Shown here one piece after another: positions 1-6,273 of a DNA stretch of 8,974 bases. Below the pieces are notes generated by a model. It searched no databases. It worked only from the letters and a program-made list of their open reading frames with translations, and was not told where the DNA came from. Position 1 is the first letter of the stretch, and every line of letters starts with the position of its first letter. The translations under genes were made by a program, and so were the position numbers. The DNA is from Fischerella sp. (GTDB lineage Bacteria > Cyanobacteriota > Cyanobacteriia > Cyanobacteriales > Nostocaceae): assembly GCA_026419705.1 (NCBI GenBank), contig JANZYY010000191.1, positions 1-8,974 of the forward strand. Direction: 5' to 3'.

Positions 1-9
1 ACTAACCAA

Positions 10-40
10 TGTACAGACGTGCCATGGCACGTCTGGTACA
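10..40. repeat. Perfect palindrome with one-base-bulged extension
   Basis: Positions 14-35 form a perfect 22-base palindrome centred on CCATGG (arm CAGACGTGCCA). The flanking TGTAC/GTACA extends it to 10-40 with one extra base on the right side. It resembles the dispersed palindromic repeats (GTAGAGACGT-type arms) known from Nostoc and Anabaena intergenic DNA; that comparison is from memory. It lies 30 bases beyond the stop codon of the minus-strand gene 70-1281 and interrupts a heptad repeat array. As RNA it would be a strong hairpin, so it might also affect transcript ends, but no T-run follows. Confidence 0.8.
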
Positions 41-97
41 ACCACTAACCACTAACCACTAACTAATGACTATTGACTCTTAACTACTGACTTAATT
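41..97. repeat. Heptad tandem repeat array (STRR) overlapping a gene end
   Basis: Starting at 42, eight consecutive 7-mers can be read: three copies of CCACTAA, then CTAATGA, CTATTGA, CTCTTAA, CTACTGA and a decayed CTTAATT. On the sense strand of the gene 70-1281 these read TCAATAG, TTAAGAG and so on. The array encodes about the last seven codons and the TAG stop of that gene. This is the short tandemly repeated repetitive (STRR) type of sequence known from heterocystous cyanobacteria. Confidence 0.85.
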
Positions 98-1281
98 GAA
101 TTCAAGTCGATGTTAAATTTAGTGGCGATCGCATCAATCACCTTTTGTTCTGCTGGTTTAATCTCACCATCTACTTTGGCAATTCTGTAACACTGAACTA
201 ACAAAGGCACGGCAAAATCATGGTTGAGTTGATTGAGAAGGCGATCCAAAGGCTGGGGTGATTTGATATTTTGCTCGATCGCATCCAAAGATTCAGGACT
301 GAGGTTCAAAGCTTGCAATTCCGGCAAAATTTCGTCTGAAGTTTTTTCTGGATGTCTGGCTAGGATCATGTGAACTAAAAGTCGATCCATAACAGTTTGT
401 TGAGCGATCGCAGTTTCCAAATAATTTTCGCTTTGTTGCTTTAACTGTGCCAATGTCTCCTCAGAAGTTAGCGACTTAGATTCATCCAGCTTGGCCTCAT
501 AAAATCGACAGGCTGCATATCCCAATGAGTAGACCATAGTCGAATTTGAACTCGCACCAATTACCGCACCAGCAAAAGGCACATTTCGCAGCAGACCTAG
601 ACCAGCGGCTCTTAAAAGGCGTCCGCCACCCAAAGCTAAACCAAAAATTGCCAAAACCTCTCCTTTGCGGGCTGGATCTTTTAAATCTAACCCATAGGCA
701 GCTGCAATCTGATAGATCATTTCTGACTGCAATTGGGTTGTAGCTGCCAAATCAATCGCTAACAGTGCTGCAGCAAATCCTGGCAACATACTACTAGCAA
801 AGCCTATTCCGCCTGCTTTCGCTGCTTTTTCTACCATGATGCGGTGGGCTATTTGGCTTGGCGATTCATTCGGATGCTCTTGTTGAAGTTTTTTCACCAC
901 AGCTGCAGCTTTTTCTAAATCAACATTGTCACTAGCACCAACCAGCCAATTCAGATTTAATACGCCAGCTACCCTGCGGATCAACCAATATTCGCCCAGA
1001 CGTTCTGTGACTTGTCCTGCTGTATGAGTTGCTTGTTCAATGAGCTGGTGTGCTTGTTTTGCTGTTGCTTTTCCTACTCCAGCAGCTGTTTTGACCGCTG
1101 CTTTGCCGGCTTGGATAGCTGCACTACCAGCTGCTGTTCCTATCCCTACGGACGTTCCAGCTACACAGTATAATATTTTCACTACTGATTCAAATAAAGA
1201 TAACTTATCTTCTTTTGTATCTGCACCGTTTGAATTTTCTAGTTTTTTATCCTTGATTTCTTTTTGGTTTTTTTCGGCCAT
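70..1281 (-). CDS. EcsC-like membrane-associated protein with C-terminal TerB-like domain
   Basis: 403 residues; function not established. Residues 1-33 are charged and low in complexity. Residues 40-95 are rich in Gly/Ala with amphipathic-helix character (AGKAAVKTAAGVGKATAKQ). The central part (about 140-270) has hydrophobic Gly/Ala-rich segments (SSMLPGFAAALLAIDLAAT, then EMIYQIAAAYGLDLKDP) that recall the EcsC family, suggesting membrane association. The last 50 residues contain CYRIAKVDGEIKPAEQKVI, which has the acidic DG-x-I-x-x-x-E pattern of TerB-like domains. The ATG start is supported by AAAGGTG about 8 bases upstream on the sense strand. The final residues (KSVVKSQ) and the stop are encoded by heptad repeat DNA, so the native C-terminus may have been shorter or different. 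The gene stands alone, with 279 bases of repeat-rich DNA before it. The family call is by pattern recognition, not a search. Confidence 0.8.
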   Translation of the reverse strand: MAEKNQKEIKDKKLENSNGADTKEDKLSLFESVVKILYCVAGTSVGIGTAAGSAAIQAGKAAVKTAAGVGKATAKQAHQLIEQATHTAGQVTERLGEYWLIRRVAGVLNLNWLVGASDNVDLEKAAAVVKKLQQEHPNESPSQIAHRIMVEKAAKAGGIGFASSMLPGFAAALLAIDLAATTQLQSEMIYQIAAAYGLDLKDPARKGEVLAIFGLALGGGRLLRAAGLGLLRNVPFAGAVIGASSNSTMVYSLGYAACRFYEAKLDESKSLTSEETLAQLKQQSENYLETAIAQQTVMDRLLVHMILARHPEKTSDEILPELQALNLSPESLDAIEQNIKSPQPLDRLLNQLNHDFAVPLLVQCYRIAKVDGEIKPAEQKVIDAIATKFNIDLNSIKSVVKSQ

Positions 1282-1386
1282 TGATTGGCACCTTTTTTCA
1301 AAATCTTTCTATTCTTGGTTGTAGCAAAGGTGCGATTTGCTTGACCTCTTTCTGTAAGGATAAGCCGTAAGTTTAACTCTTTACTC

Positions 1387-1540
1387 TAGCCCTTTCAAGT
1401 TGTCATGTCTTTTTCTTGGTGTCTTAGTGTTTTTGTGGTGAAAAAATTGACTTTTGAACCACCAAGACACTAAGACACAAAGGTGAAAAGCCCAAAATTC
1501 GGGAAATTTTTTGAGGATTTTACCCACCTTGAAAAGGCTA
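1387..1540. mobile_element. MITE-like element with imperfect terminal inverted repeats
   Basis: TAGCCCTTTCAAG (1387-1399) is repeated inverted as CTTGAAAAGGCTA (1528-1540), matching at 12 of 13 positions. The hexamer TACTCT lies directly repeated at both borders (1382-1387 and 1539-1544) and could be a target duplication; it overlaps the arms by one or two bases. Inside is a second long inverted repeat (1415-1439 with 1458-1482). No ORF of useful size is present, so this would be a non-autonomous element. The right border touches a heptad array. It could instead be a compound of unrelated small repeats. Confidence 0.45.
1415..1482. repeat. Long imperfect hairpin (TGTCTTAGTGT arms)
   Basis: The arms 1415-1439 and 1458-1482 pair at 22 of 25 positions plus one G-T pair. 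The uninterrupted core is TGTCTTAGTGT (1420-1430) with ACACTAAGACA (1467-1477), and the loop is 18 bases. The sequence resembles a common Nostocales dispersed repeat of the form 'GTGTCTTAGTGTCTTGGTGG' (from memory). It lies downstream of the minus-strand hydrolase gene, so it could end or stabilise that transcript, but there is no clear T-run. Confidence 0.7.
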
Positions 1541-1561
1541 CTCTTGACTTTTGACTCTTAT
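1541..1561. repeat. Heptad repeats abutting the hydrolase stop codon
   Basis: Three 7-mers, CTCTTGA, CTTTTGA and CTCTTAT, belong to the same family as the array at 42-97. The last base is the first base of the TTA that is the TAA stop of the hydrolase gene on the minus strand. A second in-frame TAA follows at 1558-1560, inside the repeat. Confidence 0.75.
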
Positions 1562-2382
1562 TAGACTTCCATAGCCTTAACTACTTCTGCGCTAGTTTCC
1601 AGGAAATTGTTAGATTTCATGATTTCGTAGAGATTTATATCTTTTTCCAGCAAACAGGCGTGTCCACTTTCGGGTAATACCACTATTTTGGCATTGGGCA
1701 AAATATTAGCTAATCTTTTTGCTTCACTAAGAGAGGGCAAAAGTCGGTCTTGGATGCTAGCAACTAGCAAAACAGGTTGAGTTAATTGACGCAACTGTTG
1801 TTCGTCGATATGAAATTCTCTAATTAAAGACAACCGCCAAAGCACTGTTTTTGCTGGTATGGAGCGCATAGTTCGCAAAAGTTCTTGGCGATCGCTTTTA
1901 GAAATACGTGATAATGCTGCTAAAAGTGGCAACAACCCCAAAGCACCAATGTCAAAAAAGCATGGTGGCACTAAGTAAGACAATTGGGATGCCCATCCGT
2001 ACAATGGACGAAGGTGAAAGCTAGAAGCAGGATTGATGAGAATAATCCTCTTAAATAAATGTGGTGCTGCTACTGCTACTTTTTGAGCTAAACAACCTCC
2101 AAAAGATTCGCCACATAAGTAAACTGGTCGCTGGGAACTTTTTTCCAATTCGGTATGAATCAAGTCTAGTACATTATTAGTCAGCACTTCCCAGCTAGTC
2201 AGATCCTCTCGTGGAATTGCCAAACAACGAACATCAAAACCAGCTTCTAACCCTGCTGTTTGCGTTCGCAATAGTTGACCGGTGCCATCCATTCCAGGCA
2301 AGTATACAAACAGGGGATATTCTGGCTGGAGATGTCTGGGAGTAAGGAAACAAGGCTTTAGCTCTACTTTTGGGATGGTCAT
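1561..2382 (-). CDS. Alpha/beta hydrolase (esterase/lipase/acyltransferase-like)
   Basis: 273 residues with an alpha/beta-hydrolase layout. The first strand and oxyanion region is FVYLPGMDGTG (25-35); the nucleophile elbow is GESFGG with Ser93; the acid is probably Asp212 (SIQDRLLPS) and the base His241 (PESGHACLLE). The LPGMDGTG and GESFGG pattern resembles the hydrolase half of plant and cyanobacterial phytyl ester synthase-like proteins, which transfer or hydrolyse acyl groups; the actual substrate is not known. There is no signal peptide, so it is cytosolic or at the membrane surface. It follows the acyltransferase gene by 96 bases on the same strand, suggesting co-transcription. The ATG start lies inside a heptad repeat array, has no Shine-Dalgarno sequence, and no alternative in-frame start precedes the conserved LPGMDGTG motif. 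Confidence 0.88.
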   Translation of the reverse strand: MTIPKVELKPCFLTPRHLQPEYPLFVYLPGMDGTGQLLRTQTAGLEAGFDVRCLAIPREDLTSWEVLTNNVLDLIHTELEKSSQRPVYLCGESFGGCLAQKVAVAAPHLFKRIILINPASSFHLRPLYGWASQLSYLVPPCFFDIGALGLLPLLAALSRISKSDRQELLRTMRSIPAKTVLWRLSLIREFHIDEQQLRQLTQPVLLVASIQDRLLPSLSEAKRLANILPNAKIVVLPESGHACLLEKDINLYEIMKSNNFLETSAEVVKAMEV

Positions 2383-2431
2383 TGGTTAATAGTCAGTAGT
2401 CATTGGTCAATAATCATCTGTCATTTGTCAA
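2376..2431. repeat. Eight-copy heptad array containing the hydrolase start codon
   Basis: Eight uninterrupted 7-mers follow the pattern T-x-G/A-T-C/T-A-x on the plus strand, for example TGGTCAT (2376-2382), TAGTCAG (2390-2396) and TTGTCAA (2425-2431). The copy at 2376-2382 contains, on the minus strand, the ATG of the hydrolase gene. The copies differ from one another, so the array is old or drifted. Confidence 0.85.
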
Positions 2432-2455
2432 TTTTGGTTGTTCACTAGGGATAAA

Positions 2456-2483
2456 CCAAGGACAAAGGACTAATGACTCTAAT
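2456..2483. repeat. Heptad repeats containing the acyltransferase stop codon
   Basis: CCAAGGA, CAAAGGA, CTAATGA and CTCTAAT lie in phase. The TAG stop of the minus-strand acyltransferase (plus-strand CTA at 2479-2481) is inside the last copy. The array is inverted relative to the one at 2376-2431: GACTAATGACT (2468-2478) matches the reverse complement of AGTCATTGGTC (2398-2408) at 10 of 11 positions, so the two could pair in the transcript. Confidence 0.75.
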
Positions 2484-3201
2484 AACATCCTTCACGTAGC
2501 AAGTTGGCTATTTCATTGCGACAGTGTTCTGTTAGTTCAACCACAACAGTTTTCGCATGTTTGCCCTGGTATTGTTGTTGGTGTTGGGGTGTAATCCAGT
2601 AAGGGCGACCAATTAGCACTGCAACACGATTGTATATGACCAAGGGATGAAAACCGGGTTGATTAAACAGAGGTTCTGAAGGGTCAAACAAGCTCAATAG
2701 CCTTAAGGGTACAGCAGATGTGTTAACTTCTTCTAGGGAGGCGATCGCAACTGGCAAAATTGCTAAATCCTGCACCGCTGTTCGCAATGCTAGATGGGCA
2801 AATCCCCGCTGAAATTCACCTATCCGATTGGGCTGGGTAAATTTCACCATTGGTTCTGTTCCTTCTGGGAACACTCCTACTAATTGCTTTGATTGCAACA
2901 GTTGTTGTGCTCGCTTAAAAAAGCTTTGTTGGCGTTGCTGGTTCGCTTCTAGGGGAAAGCATCCCAAGCCCGTGACTATTTCTCGCATTATTGGCACTTG
3001 TCCCATGTAGTGATGACAAGCAAACCGAATGGGATTGGATAGTGCTGACATTAAAATGGGTGCATCCATGAAGCTGCGATGATTGCTTACTACTAACACA
3101 CTAGCCTCTTGGGGAATGCGATCCTCGTAGTAACGAAACATTTGTGTTGAGAGTGCCGCTAATAAACAGCGAGAAAAATTCAGAGGGCTGTTTACACTCA
3201 T
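2479..3201 (-). CDS. PlsC-type 1-acylglycerol-phosphate acyltransferase family protein
   Basis: 240 residues, the usual length for this family. It shows the HX4D catalytic motif (NHRSFMDAP, His41 and Asp46) and the substrate-binding FPEGTE motif at 111-116, with the typical spacing of about 70 residues. Members transfer fatty acyl groups to lysophosphatidate or related acceptors at the inner face of membranes; the exact acceptor cannot be told from sequence. The N-terminus (residues 1-30) has only a weak hydrophobic segment. The ATG start has a modest GAAGAG upstream. The gene precedes the alpha/beta hydrolase on the same strand. The combination recalls fused hydrolase plus acyltransferase enzymes (phytyl ester synthase/DGAT-like), here as separate genes in the opposite order. 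Linkage of function is inference. Confidence 0.9.
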   Translation of the reverse strand: MSVNSPLNFSRCLLAALSTQMFRYYEDRIPQEASVLVVSNHRSFMDAPILMSALSNPIRFACHHYMGQVPIMREIVTGLGCFPLEANQQRQQSFFKRAQQLLQSKQLVGVFPEGTEPMVKFTQPNRIGEFQRGFAHLALRTAVQDLAILPVAIASLEEVNTSAVPLRLLSLFDPSEPLFNQPGFHPLVIYNRVAVLIGRPYWITPQHQQQYQGKHAKTVVVELTEHCRNEIANLLREGCY

Positions 3202-3424
3202 AACTCTTCAGTATAAATTTTCCGCAAATATGGGTGTTTTTATATACATTATTCTTACATTTCTTTACCAAAGTCGGGACTTCCTTAAGGTAGAAATGTG
3301 CTTTGATCTACAAGCCAAGGAAAATCGTTTCTTGAATAGTCGCTCATATTATTTCATGACATCATATATCCTTAATCTTTACTCCTGCAATCAGTAGAGG
3401 TGTAAAATGTGCCATACTTCATTT

Positions 3425-3643
3425 TCAAGATCTAAACCGATCGTGAAAGTTTTCTGAGGTTTTATCCTGCTGTCGCTTGCCCTGTTTGATGGAATCGACG
3501 TTTTCACCAACAAAAGTCATTTCCAGCTCAGAATAGATTAAATAAGCATTATTAGCATTTTCTATCGATCCTGTGTTTTCATAGGAAATCCATGAGCAAT
3601 TGCCAATCATGTAGAAGTGAAATTCCTTTTCTCTTACTCTCAC
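3425..3643 (-). CDS. Doubtful small hypothetical protein, possibly a gene remnant
   Basis: 72 codons from a GTG; not recognised. The frame stays open for a further 24 codons upstream (SSAKPFCLIACDNKNTQELV precedes the GTG) but contains no ATG, GTG or TTG before an in-frame TAA. The composition looks protein-like (FHFYMIGNCSWISYENTG). This could be the 3' part of a gene that lost its start, or chance in AT-rich DNA. No clear Shine-Dalgarno sequence or promoter accompanies it. Confidence 0.25.
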   Translation of the reverse strand: MRVREKEFHFYMIGNCSWISYENTGSIENANNAYLIYSELEMTFVGENVDSIKQGKRQQDKTSENFHDRFRS

Positions 3644-3803
3644 TAGTTCTTGAGTATTTTTATTGTCACAGGCTATTAAACAAAAAGGTTTTGCAGAAGA
3701 TTGATAGCTGTGAATTTATGTCTTTTTGGCAGAAATTAACTGAAATTGTACCTCTTCATAAACAATACTGAACTGGATAAATTTGCTAATATTATGATGT
3801 AAC

Positions 3804-3832
3804 TTGAAAATCTGGTAGTTATATCATATAAT
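3804..3832 (+). promoter_or_regulatory. Near-consensus sigma70-type promoter of metG
   Basis: TTGAAA (3804-3809), a 17-base spacer, then TATAAT (3827-3832): a perfect -10 and a five-of-six -35. The predicted start near 3839 gives a leader of about 59 bases before the metG ATG. It is the best promoter in the window. Confidence 0.75.
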
Positions 3833-3897
3833 TGCGTGGTTTTACCCAAAAAAAGTAAGATAGAAAATTGTTTTAACAAGTTGTTTTTTGATTGTGC

Positions 3898-5493
3898 ATG
3901 AACCTAGTGGATAAAACAGAAAAGACATTTGCACTGACAACCCCGCTATATTACGTAAACGACTTGCCCCACATTGGCAGTGCGTATACAACGATCGCAG
4001 CAGATGTACTGGCACGCTTCCAGAGACTGTTGGGACGTCCGGTACTGCTGGTGACGGGTACAGATGAGCATGGACAAAAAATTCAGCGGACTGCGGAAAG
4101 CAAAGGCTTGCCACCAAAAACTTTTTGTGATGAAATGGCAGCTGGCTTTGTGTCCTTGTGGCAGTTGCTAAATATTAAGTACGATCGCTTTATCCGGACT
4201 AGCGATATTCGCCACGAAAGGATTGTCAAAGAATTCTTTCAGCGAGTTTGGGAAAATGGTGACATCTACCAAGGACAACAAAAAGGTTGGTATTGCGTTT
4301 CTTGCGAAGAATTCAAAGAAGAACGAGAACTTCTAGAAGGACACCGCTGTCCACTTCACCCTAACAAAGAGGCTGAGTGGCGAGACGAACAAAACTACTT
4401 TTTTCGCTTATCTAAATATCAAACTCAACTCGAAGCACTTTACCAATCTCGACCGGATTTTATCCAACCAGAAAGTCGTCGCAATGAAGTCCTGAATTTT
4501 GTCAAACAGGGGTTGCAAGACTTTTCAATTTCACGAGTGAATGTAGAGTGGGGTTTTCCGGTGCCAACCGACCCAAACCATACCCTTTATGTCTGGTTTG
4601 ATGCGCTGCTGGGTTATGTGACGGCTTTGCTAGAAGAAGATGTAGAACCGACTTTAGAAAACGCCCTTGCAAAATGGTGGCCGATTAACTTGCACTTAAT
4701 TGGTAAGGATATCTTGCGCTTTCATGCAGTTTACTGGCCAGCAATGCTGATGTCAGCTGGATTATCTGTGCCAGAACGAGTATTTGGACACGGTTTTTTG
4801 ACCAAAGATGGTCAGAAGATGGGTAAAAGCCTAGGAAATACCGTCGATCCCGTGGCACTTACCACAAACTATGGCGCAGATGCTGTTCGTTATTACTTCC
4901 TTAAGGAAATCGAATTTGGCAAGGATGGCGACTTTAATGAAATTAGATTCATCCAAGTTCTAAATGCAGATTTGGCAAACGACTTAGGAAATTTGCTCAA
5001 TCGTACTTTGAACATGGTGAAGAAATACTGCGCTGGCAATGTGCCCTCAATTACAAATGAAGATATTCCGATCGACAGTCCTTTGAAATCAATTGGTTTA
5101 CGTCTAGGGGAACAAGTTAAAAACGCCTATGAAGCGCTAGCCTTCAATCAAGCCTGCGAGGCAATCCTGAATCTGGTGCGCGCCAGTAACAAGTTTATTG
5201 ATGAACAAGCTCCTTGGTCTTTATTTAAGCAAGGGCAGCAACAAGCAACAGAAAAAGTATTGTACGCTGTCTTGGAATCAGTGAGGTTAGCAGCTTATCT
5301 GTTGTCTCCGGTGATTCCGAATATTAGTAGCGATATATACCAGCAACTGGGCTTTGACATCGACTTTAACAATCAAGCACAAACTGCAATTGCTGCTCCC
5401 TTTGACATTCATGGTACATGGGGAGTACTAACCAATAAACAAAAATTGGGTGAACCCCATCCGGTTTTTAAGCGCATAGAACCATCTAAATAA
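3898..5493 (+). CDS. metG: Methionyl-tRNA synthetase
   Basis: 531 residues from the ATG. It charges tRNA-Met with methionine using ATP in the cytosol, an essential step of translation. Class I signatures are clear: HIGS at 25-28 in the context PLYYVNDLPHIGSAYTT, and KMGKS at 307-311 (LTKDGQKMGKSLGNTVDP). The connective domain carries one zinc-type knuckle: Cys133 and Cys136 (WYCVSCEE) with Cys151 and His154 (RCPLHPN). The protein ends after the anticodon-binding helical domain without the C-terminal tRNA-binding (EMAP-like) extension, as is usual for the short MetRS form. A TTG two codons upstream (3892) is in frame, but the ATG at 3898 gives the expected N-terminus. There is no strong Shine-Dalgarno sequence. 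A near-consensus promoter lies 66 bases upstream. Confidence 0.98.
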   Translation: MNLVDKTEKTFALTTPLYYVNDLPHIGSAYTTIAADVLARFQRLLGRPVLLVTGTDEHGQKIQRTAESKGLPPKTFCDEMAAGFVSLWQLLNIKYDRFIRTSDIRHERIVKEFFQRVWENGDIYQGQQKGWYCVSCEEFKEERELLEGHRCPLHPNKEAEWRDEQNYFFRLSKYQTQLEALYQSRPDFIQPESRRNEVLNFVKQGLQDFSISRVNVEWGFPVPTDPNHTLYVWFDALLGYVTALLEEDVEPTLENALAKWWPINLHLIGKDILRFHAVYWPAMLMSAGLSVPERVFGHGFLTKDGQKMGKSLGNTVDPVALTTNYGADAVRYYFLKEIEFGKDGDFNEIRFIQVLNADLANDLGNLLNRTLNMVKKYCAGNVPSITNEDIPIDSPLKSIGLRLGEQVKNAYEALAFNQACEAILNLVRASNKFIDEQAPWSLFKQGQQQATEKVLYAVLESVRLAAYLLSPVIPNISSDIYQQLGFDIDFNNQAQTAIAAPFDIHGTWGVLTNKQKLGEPHPVFKRIEPSK

Positions 5494-5634
5494 CATTAGC
5501 CAGTTCTTTCAATTTTTGATTTTGTCAGTTTCGGGGCTGATTTGATTAGCCCTGAGGATGATTGTAAGCCCTTGTATCTTCTATGCAAATCTCAAAAATC
5601 AAGTATCAATTATTTCTTTGATAAAAAATGAGGC
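5494..5634 (+). other. Intergenic spacer with weak hairpin and an RBS
   Basis: A short hairpin, CGGGGCT (5532-5538) with AGCCCTG (5548-5554), has seven pairs including one G-T, but no T-run follows, so it is at best an attenuator-like structure. TGAGG at 5629-5633 is a ribosome binding site. It is only 1 base from the ATG at 5635 but 10 bases from the in-frame ATG at 5644, which favours the second. No clear promoter was found, so read-through from metG is possible. Confidence 0.5.
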
Positions 5635-6273
5635 ATGACAACAATGTTAAACCATCTGGAAAACGACTCGATATTCACGCCAGAGCAAGTCTTGGAGAAT
5701 CGAGGTCGTGTTGCCATATTTATTGATGGCTCAAATTTATTTTATGCGGCATTACAATTAGGTATCGAAATAGATTATACAAAGTTACTATGTAGATTAA
5801 CAGGCGGCTCTAGACTATTGCGTGCTTTCTTTTATACTGGTGTGGACCGGACAAACGAGAAGCAACAGGGTTTTTTACTCTGGATGCGCCGCAACGGTTA
5901 TAGAGTTATAGCAAAAGATTTGGTACAACTGCCAGATGGCTCAAAAAAAGCTAACTTAGATGTAGAGATAGCCGTGGATATGATGGCTTTGGTGGATTCT
6001 TATGATACAGCAGTATTAGTCAGTGGTGATGGCGATCTCGCATATGCAGTGAATTCAGTTAGCTATCGTGGTGTGCGAGTAGAAGTAGTGAGTTTGCGTT
6101 CGATGACCAGCGACAGCTTAATCAATGTGAGCGATCGCTATATAGACTTAGAAGCCATCAAAGAAGATATCCAAAAAACTCCACGCCAAACCTATCCGTA
6201 TCGACCTTTGGCAGATCTAGACTTTTTGGATCAACCCAGAGATACTGAGGGGCATTTGGAAATTCCAGAATGA
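5635..6273 (+). CDS. NYN-domain (PIN-like) protein of the LabA/DUF88 family
   Basis: 212 residues from the first ATG, or 209 from the ATG at 5644 that the TGAGG site fits better. The NYN fold is seen in order: strand 1 with IFIDGSNLFY (Asp31, Asn34), a middle acidic segment NLDVEIAVDMM (Asp109, Asp115), and VLVSGDGDLAYAV (Asp132, Asp134). These acidic residues form the metal site of PIN-like nucleases, so RNA cleavage is possible. The cyanobacterial LabA proteins of this family act in KaiC-dependent circadian output; whether this copy is LabA or a paralogue cannot be told. Residues after about 180 are a short Pro-rich tail. It overlaps lptC by the ATGA at 6270-6273, implying coupled translation with an envelope gene, an unusual partner for a nuclease-like protein. 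Confidence 0.92.
   Translation: MTTMLNHLENDSIFTPEQVLENRGRVAIFIDGSNLFYAALQLGIEIDYTKLLCRLTGGSRLLRAFFYTGVDRTNEKQQGFLLWMRRNGYRVIAKDLVQLPDGSKKANLDVEIAVDMMALVDSYDTAVLVSGDGDLAYAVNSVSYRGVRVEVVSLRSMTSDSLINVSDRYIDLEAIKEDIQKTPRQTYPYRPLADLDFLDQPRDTEGHLEIPE

Larger units (their letters stand above)
3202..3897. other. Gene-poor intergenic region upstream of divergent genes
   Basis: About 700 AT-rich bases between the divergent acyltransferase and metG starts. It must hold both promoters; only the metG one (3804-3832) is clear. A 33-codon plus-strand ORF (3296-3397) and a 72-codon minus-strand ORF (3425-3643) are present, but neither is convincing. No tRNA, heptad array or strong hairpin was seen apart from a short CCTTAAGG palindrome near 3283. 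Confidence 0.6.

Noticed and set aside
41..62. CRISPR or attachment site from the regular CCACTAA copies
   Set aside because: The 7-base period without spacers is the cyanobacterial heptad repeat type, not an array with spacers.
3296..3397. 33-codon plus-strand ORF with AAGG just upstream
   Set aside because: Very short, AT-rich, not recognised, and the AAGG is part of a CCTTAAGG palindrome; not enough to call a gene.
3842..4117. 91-codon minus-strand ORF overlapping the start of metG
   Set aside because: It is antisense to the conserved HIGS region of metG, a shadow of the real coding frame.
5532..5554. Rho-independent terminator after metG
   Set aside because: The stem is short with a 9-base loop and no following T-run.
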